A stretch of DNA of 32,615 bases, taken from positions 1-32,615 of the forward strand of contig NZ_FPAH01000032.1 in NCBI RefSeq assembly GCF_900116345.1. Direction: 5' to 3'. This DNA is from Succinivibrio dextrinosolvens. GTDB lineage: Bacteria > Pseudomonadota > Gammaproteobacteria > Enterobacterales > Succinivibrionaceae. Position 1 is the stretch's first letter. Every line of letters begins with the position of its first letter. Below, one piece after another: positions 16,418 to 23,956 of the stretch. A model generated the notes under the pieces. That model saw nothing but the letters and a program-made list of their open reading frames with translations. It had not been told where the DNA came from and did no database searches. The position numbers and the translations under genes are program-made.

Positions 16418-16693
16418 TTATGAAGGTCCATTTAAAACAAACTTAACTTTTCCCTGCAGAGTTTGGAGCGCGTTCTCAACGTCCTCTGGACCCACACTAA
16501 GTCTGAAGGTCATAATATTAAGATGTTTGTTTAATCTTGCAGGATTGATTCGAGCTCCGCAACCTGCAACAGGCATCTCCTCCGCTGCATACTCGTAATA
16601 CCTTATCTGCTCTTTTTTCAGGATTTCCTTGGCAAGATTAAAATCAGCTTCATCAGATGACAGATAAACAGCAGTTTTCTTTTTAAAAAACAT
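16418..16693 (-). CDS. Small hypothetical protein, possibly DUF2007-like
   Basis: 91 residues, soluble, starting FFKKKTAVYLSS. The pattern of an N-terminal strand, an amphipathic helix (ADFNLAKEILKKEQI) and further strands recalls small DUF2007-type proteins, but I cannot confirm membership. It has a CG-containing turn (VAGCGARIN) and a conserved-looking end. AAAGGA precedes the ATG. It lies 20 nt downstream of the Sel1 lipoprotein gene and is probably the last gene of that operon. Function unknown. Confidence 0.65.
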   Translation of the reverse strand: MFFKKKTAVYLSSDEADFNLAKEILKKEQIRYYEYAAEEMPVAGCGARINPARLNKHLNIMTFRLSVGPEDVENALQTLQGKVKFVLNGPS

Positions 16694-16713
16694 ATAAAAA
16701 ATCCTTTGTATGT

Positions 16714-18192
16714 TTACTCGTCGTGAACCACTTTAGAGCTGATACTCTGAAGATTTCTGCAGCCATCCTGACTGCCTAGTTTACAGGCTTTTTCAAAGAA
16801 ATCAGTTGCCTTCTTCTGATCAGCCTTTCCAGAAATACCATCCTTTAACAGCAGACCGGAGAAATTACAACTTTCATTGTGACCGTAATCGCAGGCCTGA
16901 TTGAAAAGTTCCTGTGAACGGGTGAAATTCTGTTTTACGTACTGACCGTAGGCATACATGATAGCCAGATTTGAACAGGCAGTAGCATCTCCTAAAGAAC
17001 ATGAATATTTGTAGAGATTAAATGCCTTTTTAAGATTGGCTCTGTCCTGAGAGTTCTGGTATATAACGCCAAGATTGGTACAGCCTTTTATATTCTTGCC
17101 GTTACAGCTTTTCTCAAAATAACGTCGAGCCTTATCCACGCCTTCAGTTGACTTGTCGTCGGCATAGTAAAGGCCCATATTGGTACAAGCGTTTGTGTTA
17201 CCGAGATTACAGCCTTTCTCAAAGCTGACTATCGAATTATTCTGCGCCCCATCATCTGGACCTAAGCCTCTTGACTGCAGAATACCAAGTTCAAGACAGC
17301 CGTTACCATCGTTGCTCTTACAGGCCTTTTCAAGGAACTTATAGGCAAGCGTATAATCAAGCTCCGCCCCCATACCTTTTTCATACATAATTCCAAGGTT
17401 GGAACAGGAACGTGAATCATTAAGGGAACAGCCCTTGTCATACAGAGATAACGCCTGCTTATAATCCACATCTACGCCATAGCCGTTGATATAAAGGTTG
17501 GCAAGATTGGCACAAGCATAACCAAGATTAAGATGACATCCAATGGAGAAAAACTCATTGGCCTTAACATAATCTTTTCCGCTTAAAAGTCCGGAATAAT
17601 ACATGGCTCCGATATTGGTACAGGACTGAGCGTCATCTAAGGAACAGCCCTTTGAATAATAATCAAAGGCCGTTTTATAGTTCTTTTTTACACCTTCTCC
17701 CTTCTCGTGCATCAGACCGGCATAGAAACAACCAAGACCATCTGATAGAGTACAGCCCTTATCAAAATATTTCTTGGCTTTCTTAAGATTGCGTCGTATT
17801 TCTTTTCCCTGAGCATAAAGACCTGCAAGGTGAGTACATGAAGGAGCATAATCAAGGGCACAGGCCTTATCAAAATACTCCAATGCAGAGACTAGATCCG
17901 GATTAAGTCCTGAATCAAAATGCAGAAAATCACGACCGATCTGATCACAGACTCGGGCATCCTTGAGCTCACAGGCTATAACGTACAGAGTACTGCTCTT
18001 GTCGGAGGAAACAGTTACCTTATCGCCATTCTCATCAATACCGATAAAATAGTTGTGAGCAGCCTGAGAGCAGGCTGCAGAATCTCCCTCATAGCATTTC
18101 TTTTCCAGAACTTCAGTATGAGAGTCAAAACATCCGTTCAGGAAAAATGAAGTGATAAAAAGATAGGAGCAGGCATTTAGCCATCTCTTCAT
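16714..18192 (-). CDS. Cys-rich Sel1-repeat lipoprotein (Hcp-like)
   Basis: 492 residues from the ATG at 18192. A GTG six bases further upstream is only 2 nt from the GAGG, whereas the ATG has an 8-nt spacing, so the ATG is preferred. A lipoprotein signal ends LNG|C (Cys21), with Phe at +2, which favours the outer membrane. The mature protein is almost entirely Sel1-like (SLR/TPR-like) helix pairs of ~36 residues, each opening with a CX7C pair that repeats 13 times. This is the pattern of Helicobacter cysteine-rich proteins, where each pair forms a disulfide inside one repeat. Such proteins act as protein-binding scaffolds in the periplasm or are secreted. The ligand here is unknown. It probably shares a transcript with the gene at 18220. 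Confidence 0.85.
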   Translation of the reverse strand: MKRWLNACSYLFITSFFLNGCFDSHTEVLEKKCYEGDSAACSQAAHNYFIGIDENGDKVTVSSDKSSTLYVIACELKDARVCDQIGRDFLHFDSGLNPDLVSALEYFDKACALDYAPSCTHLAGLYAQGKEIRRNLKKAKKYFDKGCTLSDGLGCFYAGLMHEKGEGVKKNYKTAFDYYSKGCSLDDAQSCTNIGAMYYSGLLSGKDYVKANEFFSIGCHLNLGYACANLANLYINGYGVDVDYKQALSLYDKGCSLNDSRSCSNLGIMYEKGMGAELDYTLAYKFLEKACKSNDGNGCLELGILQSRGLGPDDGAQNNSIVSFEKGCNLGNTNACTNMGLYYADDKSTEGVDKARRYFEKSCNGKNIKGCTNLGVIYQNSQDRANLKKAFNLYKYSCSLGDATACSNLAIMYAYGQYVKQNFTRSQELFNQACDYGHNESCNFSGLLLKDGISGKADQKKATDFFEKACKLGSQDGCRNLQSISSKVVHDE

Positions 18193-18219
18193 AATCACAA
18201 CCTCAGGTACTGTTTTTAG

Positions 18220-19560
18220 TTATTGTGTCTCTCTGAGTCTGAAGTATTTCTCACACCCCAGACTTGAGCCTAGAGAGCAGGATTTCTTTATCAGGGCATC
18301 TGCTTTTTCTTTATCTCTATAAAGCCCCTTTCCGGTCAAATAATGCTCACCGAGCTTTGCACAGCCAAAACCAACATTCTCAGAGCAACTTTCTGTATAC
18401 AGCATCAAAGCACGTTGCAGATCTGTCTGAACACCAAGACCGTATTCATACATATAGCCAAGATTTGCACAGCCGTCTGAGTCACCGTTTTCACAGCTTC
18501 TGGTAAACAGATCGATAGCTCTGCTGTAATCAGGCTTTACCTGCTTTCCCTTACGGTACATATCAGCTAGGAAGTTACAGCCGGCAGAATCACCAGAATC
18601 ACAGCTCTTTTCAAACAGCTCCTTTGCTTTTATGGTATCGGCAGAAACCCCTCTGCCATTTAAATATATTTCTCCAAGATATGAGCAGCCTAAAACATCA
18701 TCCTTGCTGCAGCTGTTTTCAAATATATTTTTAGCCTTGTTGTAATCAACCCTAACGCCAATACCGTTAACATAGAAATAGCCTACATTAGAGCAGGAAT
18801 TCAAGTTTCCAAGACGACAGCCCTTTTCAAAGGACATCAGTGACTTTTTATAGTTCTGAGTAACACCTAAACCTCTTTTCTCAAGATTACCCAGCAGAGA
18901 ACATCCTGTACCACTGTCACCGCTGCAGGCTTTAAGGTAATAGTCATAGGCCTTCTCAAAGTTCTTCTTGCCAATAAGTCCTTCCTCATGCATTAGACCT
19001 ATCTGGGCACAGCCGTCATAAGAATTCAGATCACAGGCTTTGCTGAAATAATGCTGAGCCTGAGTGTAGCTGCTTACCACACCCTCGCCCGACCTGTATA
19101 AAGAGCCAACCTTTAAGCAGGACTCACCGTTGCCAGAATCACAGCTTTGCTGAAATATTCTGACAGCCTTATGAATATCAAAATCGTCATACAAACCGGA
19201 AAGTCTCATTTTTGCAAGTTCAAGACAGCCGTCCTTATTGTTATGTGAACAGGATTTTTTATAGAGAGCAGCTGCTTTATCATTGTCTGTTTCAAGGAAG
19301 TTGCCGATAAGATACATCTGAGCCGCGGCATTACAGCTCTGATAATCCTTAAGCTCACAGGCCTTCTCAAAGGCTGCGGCTGCCTGAGGTGCTGTTATAG
19401 CATCAAGATTCTCATAATAATTAAGACCTAAGGTTACACAGGCAGAAACATCCTGACTCTCACAGTTGTTTTTAAGAGTAAAAGGATCATTGTTTTCCGC
19501 ATTTACATGGGAAAAAGAGGAAATTAAAACTGAAGTTAATACTATAGCTATCTTTTTCAT
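18220..19560 (-). CDS. Periplasmic Cys-rich Sel1-repeat protein (Hcp-like)
   Basis: 446 residues. A Sec signal peptide (MKKIAIVLTS start, cleavage probably after VNA at 21) is followed by about eleven complete 36-residue Sel1-like repeats and a partial one. Each is marked by CX7C plus the consensus LGxxYxxGxGVxxDxxKAxxxFxxS. All cysteines fall in these pairs, as expected for an exported protein with intra-repeat disulfides. It is a paralogue of the neighbours at 16714 and 19703 and probably cotranscribed with the former, 27 nt downstream. The 142-nt gap on its upstream side holds the terminator of the third paralogue, so a promoter for this gene is likely at ~19565-19620. Confidence 0.85.
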   Translation of the reverse strand: MKKIAIVLTSVLISSFSHVNAENNDPFTLKNNCESQDVSACVTLGLNYYENLDAITAPQAAAAFEKACELKDYQSCNAAAQMYLIGNFLETDNDKAAALYKKSCSHNNKDGCLELAKMRLSGLYDDFDIHKAVRIFQQSCDSGNGESCLKVGSLYRSGEGVVSSYTQAQHYFSKACDLNSYDGCAQIGLMHEEGLIGKKNFEKAYDYYLKACSGDSGTGCSLLGNLEKRGLGVTQNYKKSLMSFEKGCRLGNLNSCSNVGYFYVNGIGVRVDYNKAKNIFENSCSKDDVLGCSYLGEIYLNGRGVSADTIKAKELFEKSCDSGDSAGCNFLADMYRKGKQVKPDYSRAIDLFTRSCENGDSDGCANLGYMYEYGLGVQTDLQRALMLYTESCSENVGFGCAKLGEHYLTGKGLYRDKEKADALIKKSCSLGSSLGCEKYFRLRETQ

Positions 19561-19652
19561 AAGGGATCTTTAAAAAAATGTTCTTCTATCACCTTAAAAT
19601 ATAAGAACTTTTTTGAATATTTTTATTTGAGAGCTTCACATTTCTGCCAAAT

Positions 19653-19684
19653 AAAAAAAAGGATCTGGCATTTTTTCCAGATCC
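19653..19684 (-). terminator. Strong terminator between Sel1 paralogues
   Basis: Perfect 8-bp stem GGATCTGG/CCAGATCC (19661-19668 with 19677-19684, 8-nt loop) followed on the minus strand by eight T (19660-19653), 18 nt after the gene ending at 19703. Confidence 0.9.
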
Positions 19685-19702
19685 CTCACAATCTCAAACG
19701 AA

Positions 19703-20803
19703 TTATTTACTCTCCGGTGCTGAAGATTCCGCTGGTCCTGAAGAATGCTTTTCAAGATACTCGCAGGCATCAGAGGAGCCTACATCACAGGCCTTAGAGA
19801 ATATGGTTGCAGCAACATTGCGACTCTTCTTTACACCTTTACCCTTAGCATAGCACTCTGCCAGATAATAGCAGCCGGTGGCATCATTACCGTCACAGGA
19901 GGTTTTGAAAAGATTAAAAGCTTTCTTATCATCAGGCTGTATTCTCTTGCCATCGTAGTAGATGAGGCCTAAAGAAGTACAGCTTCTGACACTTCCGAAC
20001 TCACATCCGGTATTAAAGGCTTCAATTGCCTTTTCTGACTGATCTTTTTCTGACAGATACATAGATCCCAGCTTATGACAGCTGATTGCATCAGCATTGT
20101 CACAGGCCTTGCTGTATAGATACTTAATCTTGTCCTTATCGTACTTAACACCAATACCGTTCTCATAGAAGGCGGCAACAAAACGGCAGGAGCCAAACTC
20201 ACCATTTGAGCAGGCGTAATTCAGAAGCTTGTAGGCCTTAAACTCATCAGTATCAATCTCATCTGCGGCAAAATATCTGTAGCCCAGGTTTGCACAAGCA
20301 TATACATCACCTTCGGCACAGGATTCCTTAATAAGCTTGATACCTCTGTTAACGGTGATTCTGGTTCCAATACCGGAAACCTTCATTTCACCATAGTAAG
20401 CACAGGCACGCAGATCCTTATCCTCTTCACAGTACTGTTTGAACAGCTCATACAGGGTATCGTAATTGGTGGACTTTACAGCGTAATTGTAGATTTTTGC
20501 AGCACGCTGAACATCCTTAGGAACACGGTAGGATTTAATTCTTGAGATAGCACCCTTGTTAAATACCAGAGCCTCACAGGCATCCTTAATACGTCCAAAG
20601 GTACAGGCTTTGTCGTAATACTTGTCAGCCAGAGCAAAATCCTGAACATTCTCGTCTCCGTTTGCATAGATATCGGCAAGCTTGTAGCAGACGGAGAAAT
20701 CACCGCCATCGCATTTTTCCTTTAAAGACTTTATCTCATCATCAGCTGATGCTGCAGTTATCAACGTCAGAATAGAAAAGGTTACTAATAATTTTTTTAT
20801 CAT
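19703..20803 (-). CDS. Periplasmic Cys-rich Sel1-repeat protein, shorter paralogue
   Basis: 366 residues with a Sec signal peptide (cleavage probably after ASA, residue 20). Seven recognisable CX7C Sel1-like repeats are interrupted near residues ~65-125 by a stretch without typical repeats, where the Cys spacing is lost (an eroded or specialised insert). The C terminus is Ser/Pro/Glu-rich (GPAESSAPESK), probably flexible. It is more diverged than the two paralogues downstream and has its own terminator, so it is independently transcribed. Role unknown; protein-protein interaction in the periplasm is the family expectation. Confidence 0.82.
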   Translation of the reverse strand: MIKKLLVTFSILTLITAASADDEIKSLKEKCDGGDFSVCYKLADIYANGDENVQDFALADKYYDKACTFGRIKDACEALVFNKGAISRIKSYRVPKDVQRAAKIYNYAVKSTNYDTLYELFKQYCEEDKDLRACAYYGEMKVSGIGTRITVNRGIKLIKESCAEGDVYACANLGYRYFAADEIDTDEFKAYKLLNYACSNGEFGSCRFVAAFYENGIGVKYDKDKIKYLYSKACDNADAISCHKLGSMYLSEKDQSEKAIEAFNTGCEFGSVRSCTSLGLIYYDGKRIQPDDKKAFNLFKTSCDGNDATGCYYLAECYAKGKGVKKSRNVAATIFSKACDVGSSDACEYLEKHSSGPAESSAPESK

Positions 20804-20966
20804 AAGGAACTACCCAACTGAGCAAAACGAGAGATATCACCTTAATGATAGTTTTAAAATTTTAAATGTGGGATTTAGAACTTATGATTTGATCGCATTT
20901 TTTTCTAAAAAATAGAAACAGCGCAGAAAAATAATATGTTTTAAATAAGGAAATATTAAGAAGACT

Positions 20967-21000
20967 ACGGTCTTATCTTAGCTTGACGAAGAAAGACCGT
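20967..21000 (-). terminator. Possible terminator of the DUF285 gene
   Basis: Perfect 8-bp stem ACGGTCTT/AAGACCGT (20967-20974 with 20993-21000, 18-nt loop) 8 nt after the gene. There is no clear T run, so function is uncertain. Confidence 0.4.
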
Positions 21001-21008
21001 AAATTAAG

Positions 21009-21947
21009 TTAAATCTTTGAGAGAATATTGTTCTTAAGAAGGGTTAGCTCATCCTCGGTAATCATGCCGGAATCTCTGAGTTTCTGCAGTCGTTCTAAAG
21101 CAGCAATAACATCGGTTTTACCTTCATCTGAAGTATTTGAATTCTCCTCGTGAGCAACAGAATTTTCGGAAACAGCAGGCTTCTGCTGCGTCTCAGAGTT
21201 CTGAGTAATTTTGTCCTGCTTCTTGTAGATAATGGTATGACCTTCAAATTTAGCTTCTAGTCTGTCAGCAATATTGGAGGATCTATTGGTAAGATTCTTG
21301 GCAAAATTGGCAATACCGTCACCTGCCAGAGGGGCCTCGAGATGCTTACTGATACTCTCCTGCTCGGCCTGAGCCTCTAAAACAGGATCAACTCCGCAGA
21401 CTGTATTAGGATCGACATAGACAATAGGAGAGCCATAGTACATGCCAACCTGATCCTCAACATTGCTCATATCCCAGGTAGGCTTTTTTTCAAAGTAACG
21501 GGCGTACATGAACATGAAGCGCATGGTCTTAACCTTGGAGACATCCCATGCATCAAGATTCTGATTGAATGCACCGGCATCGTAGAACATTGAAGCCATA
21601 TTCTCAACATTGGAAACATTCCACATGCTGATATCCTGATTAAAGGATGAAGCAAACTGGAACATGCCTCGCATATTCTTTACCTTAGAAACATTCCATT
21701 TTGAAATGTCCGCATTAAAGTTTCGAGCATAACAGAACATGTAGCTCATGTCCGTTACATTGGATACATCCCAGTCCTCAATACCATCAAAAAAGAAACG
21801 AGCCTGTTCTCCACTGCTTAAGGTCGGCTCAAACAGATGGCTCATGTCGGTAATTTTAGAAGTATCAATCTCAGATAGTTCGATTTCCTCATCTAAAATC
21901 AACTTCCTAAGCTCAATTTTGGTCTTAGGATGATATTTTTTTCTCAT
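21009..21947 (-). CDS. BspA-like DUF285 repeat protein with C-terminal SHOCT domain
   Basis: 312 residues. Residues ~28-170 hold six DUF285 (BspA-type, PF03382) units of ~25 residues, with a core W-D/N-VSNV-xx-M-xx-MF: for example WDVSNVTDMSYMF, WNVSKVKNMRGMF and WNVSNVENMASMF. The last unit is degenerate. A linker follows (~170-275, Ser/Glu/Gln-rich and probably disordered). The C terminus (~278-312), with LERLQKLRDSGMITEDELTLLKNNIL, is a SHOCT oligomerisation domain. Unlike many DUF285 proteins there is no signal peptide or lipobox, so the predicted location is cytoplasmic unless exported otherwise. DUF285 proteins are often surface adhesins and seem prone to transfer. The ribosome binding site is weak. 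Confidence 0.85.
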   Translation of the reverse strand: MRKKYHPKTKIELRKLILDEEIELSEIDTSKITDMSHLFEPTLSSGEQARFFFDGIEDWDVSNVTDMSYMFCYARNFNADISKWNVSKVKNMRGMFQFASSFNQDISMWNVSNVENMASMFYDAGAFNQNLDAWDVSKVKTMRFMFMYARYFEKKPTWDMSNVEDQVGMYYGSPIVYVDPNTVCGVDPVLEAQAEQESISKHLEAPLAGDGIANFAKNLTNRSSNIADRLEAKFEGHTIIYKKQDKITQNSETQQKPAVSENSVAHEENSNTSDEGKTDVIAALERLQKLRDSGMITEDELTLLKNNILSKI

Positions 21948-22295
21948 AAGTCTTTTGTTCTCTAATCGTTAACCTGTTTACAGGTCAAAAATTACATTTG
22001 TTATAGTTATAGAAAAATTGCCGAAGTATATCTTACATAGCAATCGATTATCGTTCTATGCCCTTCCTCGCAAAATCAAAGTATTTAATGGCAAAAATTA
22101 TTTATATGACAATTTTGTGCATAGAAAATTATTATATTTTATAAATCTGATGTAGTTACCCACTGATATTACATATAAATTATCGCTAACTTATATTAAA
22201 TTAATATCAGTTCTGTACCCTTTTAATTCTGTATTAATATAATAAAAATCAAAGAAAAGCAGTAAGTTATGATGGATGTATAAGGTATAAAGGCA
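21948..22295. other. AT-rich intergenic region with no recognised gene
   Basis: About 350 nt of AT-rich DNA between the DUF285 start and a terminator-like hairpin. It contains TATAAT-like words (for example around 22240) but no ORF with a ribosome binding site and no clear structured RNA. Confidence 0.5.
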
Positions 22296-22330
22296 AAGAA
22301 AAAAGGATCTCCCAACACCGGAAGATCCTT
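22296..22330 (-). terminator. Orphan terminator downstream of tRNA-Thr
   Basis: Stem of 8 perfect bp extended by 3 more (22303-22313 with 22320-22330, 6-nt loop), with a T run on the minus strand (22302-22299, then TTT after one C). The nearest upstream minus-strand gene is the tRNA, 200 nt away, so it either ends a long tRNA precursor or a small RNA. Confidence 0.75.
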
Positions 22331-22530
22331 ATAAAGGTATGTGTGATAATTGAGCTCTAATTATAAAGCAAAAATATAATATATTTCATTTAGTTATTGC
22401 ATAATTCTATAAATTTCTTGCATAAAATCATCACCATGAAAAATACAGGCAAAAAATATCTGTAAAATAAAAAATTTATCTTAAAAAACAATTAAATGAA
22501 TTACGAATGATAATAGAGATTTGAAGGGAA

Positions 22531-22606
22531 TGGTGCTACCTGGCAGAATCGGACTGCCGACCTACTGGTTACGAATCAGTTGCTCTACCTACTGAGCTAA
22601 GGTAGC
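22531..22606 (-). tRNA. tRNA-Thr (anticodon CGT)
   Basis: 76 nt with encoded CCA. The acceptor stem is GCTACCT/AGGTAGC, the D stem GCTC/GAGC, and the anticodon loop TTCGTAA (anticodon CGT, reading ACG). The T stem is GGCAG/CTGCC. Two departures are visible. The T loop reads TCCGATT, so the near-universal T55 is C, and the anticodon stem has an A31-C39 mismatch. A good promoter lies just upstream. Confidence 0.92.
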
Positions 22607-22622
22607 ACACAAGAATGAACTA

Positions 22623-22651
22623 ATTTTAAGAAATACTTATATTTTTTTCAA
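22623..22651 (-). promoter_or_regulatory. Promoter of tRNA-Thr
   Basis: TTGAAA (22651-22646), 17-nt spacer, TAAAAT (22628-22623) on the minus strand, ~16 nt before the mature tRNA 5' end. It lies back to back with the promoter of the gene at 22690. Confidence 0.75.
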
Positions 22652-22660
22652 TAAGTCTTT

Positions 22661-22669
22661 TGTTACAAT
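22661..22669 (+). promoter_or_regulatory. Extended -10 of the small membrane protein gene
   Basis: TGTTACAAT fits a TGn-TATAAT extended -10 with one mismatch. It lies 21 nt before the ATG, giving a short leader with AAGGAG. Confidence 0.5.
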
Positions 22670-22689
22670 GAAAAAAATAAGGAGTATTT

Positions 22690-23085
22690 ATGAACAGCGG
22701 CTACACCTTAATTGTATTTAATGTCATCAGACTTGTAACCCTTTACCTTTTTACAGTAAACGCCTATGCTTCTCTGCCTACAGATACCACCAGACTTCTG
22801 ATCCTGCTTCTGACAACCGGAATCATTCTGTTCTCAGGCTACAGGCTACATAAAGAAAACCGTTATTTTCCTACCATGTTCACCTGGTCTCTAGGAGCTC
22901 TGCCATGGGCCTTCTTTTTGGAGATGAGACTGCTATACGGCAGCTTTGAAATCGATATGGTCAAATATGTGGATAAGTACAGCTACTCTATTGCTGTTTA
23001 TAACTCTTTCCGCTATGTGCTTACACTCTTCGTATGCTATGTGATTTTAAAGGATCTCTATCACTCCATTAAGCATGGACATTAA
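22690..23085 (+). CDS. Small inner-membrane protein of unknown function
   Basis: 131 residues, no recognised family. Four hydrophobic segments are visible at ~5-27, ~33-50, ~60-80 and ~103-122. A polar loop at ~85-100 (DMVKYVDKYSY) and a His/Lys-ended tail (HSIKHGH) are also present. AAGGAG lies 5 nt before the ATG, so translation is well supported. It stands alone between tRNA-Thr and the decayed binding-protein gene. The topology suggests both ends in the cytoplasm. Confidence 0.7.
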   Translation: MNSGYTLIVFNVIRLVTLYLFTVNAYASLPTDTTRLLILLLTTGIILFSGYRLHKENRYFPTMFTWSLGALPWAFFLEMRLLYGSFEIDMVKYVDKYSYSIAVYNSFRYVLTLFVCYVILKDLYHSIKHGH

Positions 23086-23116
23086 TCAGGAATACCTTAT
23101 CAAAATCAAAACATAA

Positions 23117-23160
23117 AGATGCTCCTACTCCAACCAATAAAGCCGGACACAGGAGCATCT
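23117..23160 (-). terminator. Large-loop inverted repeat ending the oxidoreductase/MetQ operon
   Basis: Perfect 10-bp arms AGATGCTCCT/AGGAGCATCT (23117-23126 with 23151-23160, 24-nt loop), followed on the minus strand by T-rich sequence. It lies 14 nt beyond the pseudogene end; its terminator role is uncertain. Confidence 0.45.
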
Positions 23161-23173
23161 GCACATACACCAC

Positions 23174-23928
23174 TTAGAAACGAGACAGGAACGCAGGAAT
23201 CAGAGAGCCCCCCTGCATTTTTTTTATTATTTCTGCCACCGCACTAGTCTGATAATAAAACAGAGCCCTTCTTAAAACTCTCTGTTTATCCTCATCAAGA
23301 TTAGATCTTGCGACCAGAACCTTCACAAACTGATTATCGCTATCCCCTAGATCAAGTTCTCTCTGAATATAGAATCTGTTACAGGATTAAGTCCTTTTTC
23401 AAAGGCATAGTTGCCGTTAATAAAGGCACATGTTTCTTTCTCCAGACTGCTGTAGAGCAAAGCTGCATCATAGCGTTTAATTTCAAGGTTTAACTTATTA
23501 TTAGTAAGTTTTATGTCCCCAGAGGTCCCATCAACCTCAAAATCAATCAGATCTTCACCTTTTAATACCTTAAGTCCACGAATCTCATTAGCTCTGTCAG
23601 AGGGTATTGCAACAGAATCTCCCGACTTAAGCTCACTTAGACTCTTAATCTTCCTAGAATAGATTCCAATCGGATCAAGATAGGTTTCACCGTAGACTTC
23701 AAAATCATAATGTTTATCAGCAAGTTCTGTATTCAGAAATGCCTTATGCTGATAAGCATTGGCATCTATCAGGCCTTCAGATAACGCCTTGTTAGGAGAG
23801 AAATAATCGCTAAACGTCACGAGTTCAAACTCAATATCCTCTTTTCTGAGTTTCTCAGCCACATATTCCCATGGCGCGTTTTCATCGCCAACCAAACCAA
23901 GTTTTATTTGTCATACCTTTTGTGACAT
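23174..23928 (-). pseudogene. Decayed MetQ/NlpA-type substrate-binding protein gene
   Basis: Translation aligns with the two intact MetQ-type proteins of this window but is broken three ways. (1) After an ATG with an AAGGAAA ribosome binding site (start at 23928) the frame reads MSQKV and then TGA (23913-23911). (2) The homologous sequence resumes immediately as QIKLGLVGDENAPW, so the whole signal peptide is missing. (3) Near 23357-23366 a one-base frameshift brings a TAG at 23347-23349. The other frame continues the family's C-terminal domain (DLGDSDNQFVKVLVARSN, then FYYQTSAVAEIIKKM) to a TAA at 23174. The longest open stretch (23347-23895) would make only a signal-less 182-residue fragment. 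It lies 28 nt after the oxidoreductase gene at 23957, matching the oxidoreductase-MetQ order at 27097-29315. Confidence 0.85.
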
Positions 23929-23956
23929 AGTTTTTTTCCTTATTTTTAATAATTAT

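Noticed and set aside
18193-18198. GTG start of the Sel1 lipoprotein gene
   Set aside because: Only 2 nt from GAGG; the ATG six bases downstream has normal spacing and gives a standard lipoprotein signal peptide.
16714-20803. DNA repeat array in the Sel1 genes
   Set aside because: The periodicity is at protein level (36 residues); DNA units are too diverged to be a nucleotide repeat array or CRISPR.
23347-23895. Intact short binding protein of 182 residues
   Set aside because: Would need a TTG start without a ribosome binding site, lacks a signal peptide and the C-terminal domain, and both missing parts are traceable in broken frames next to it.
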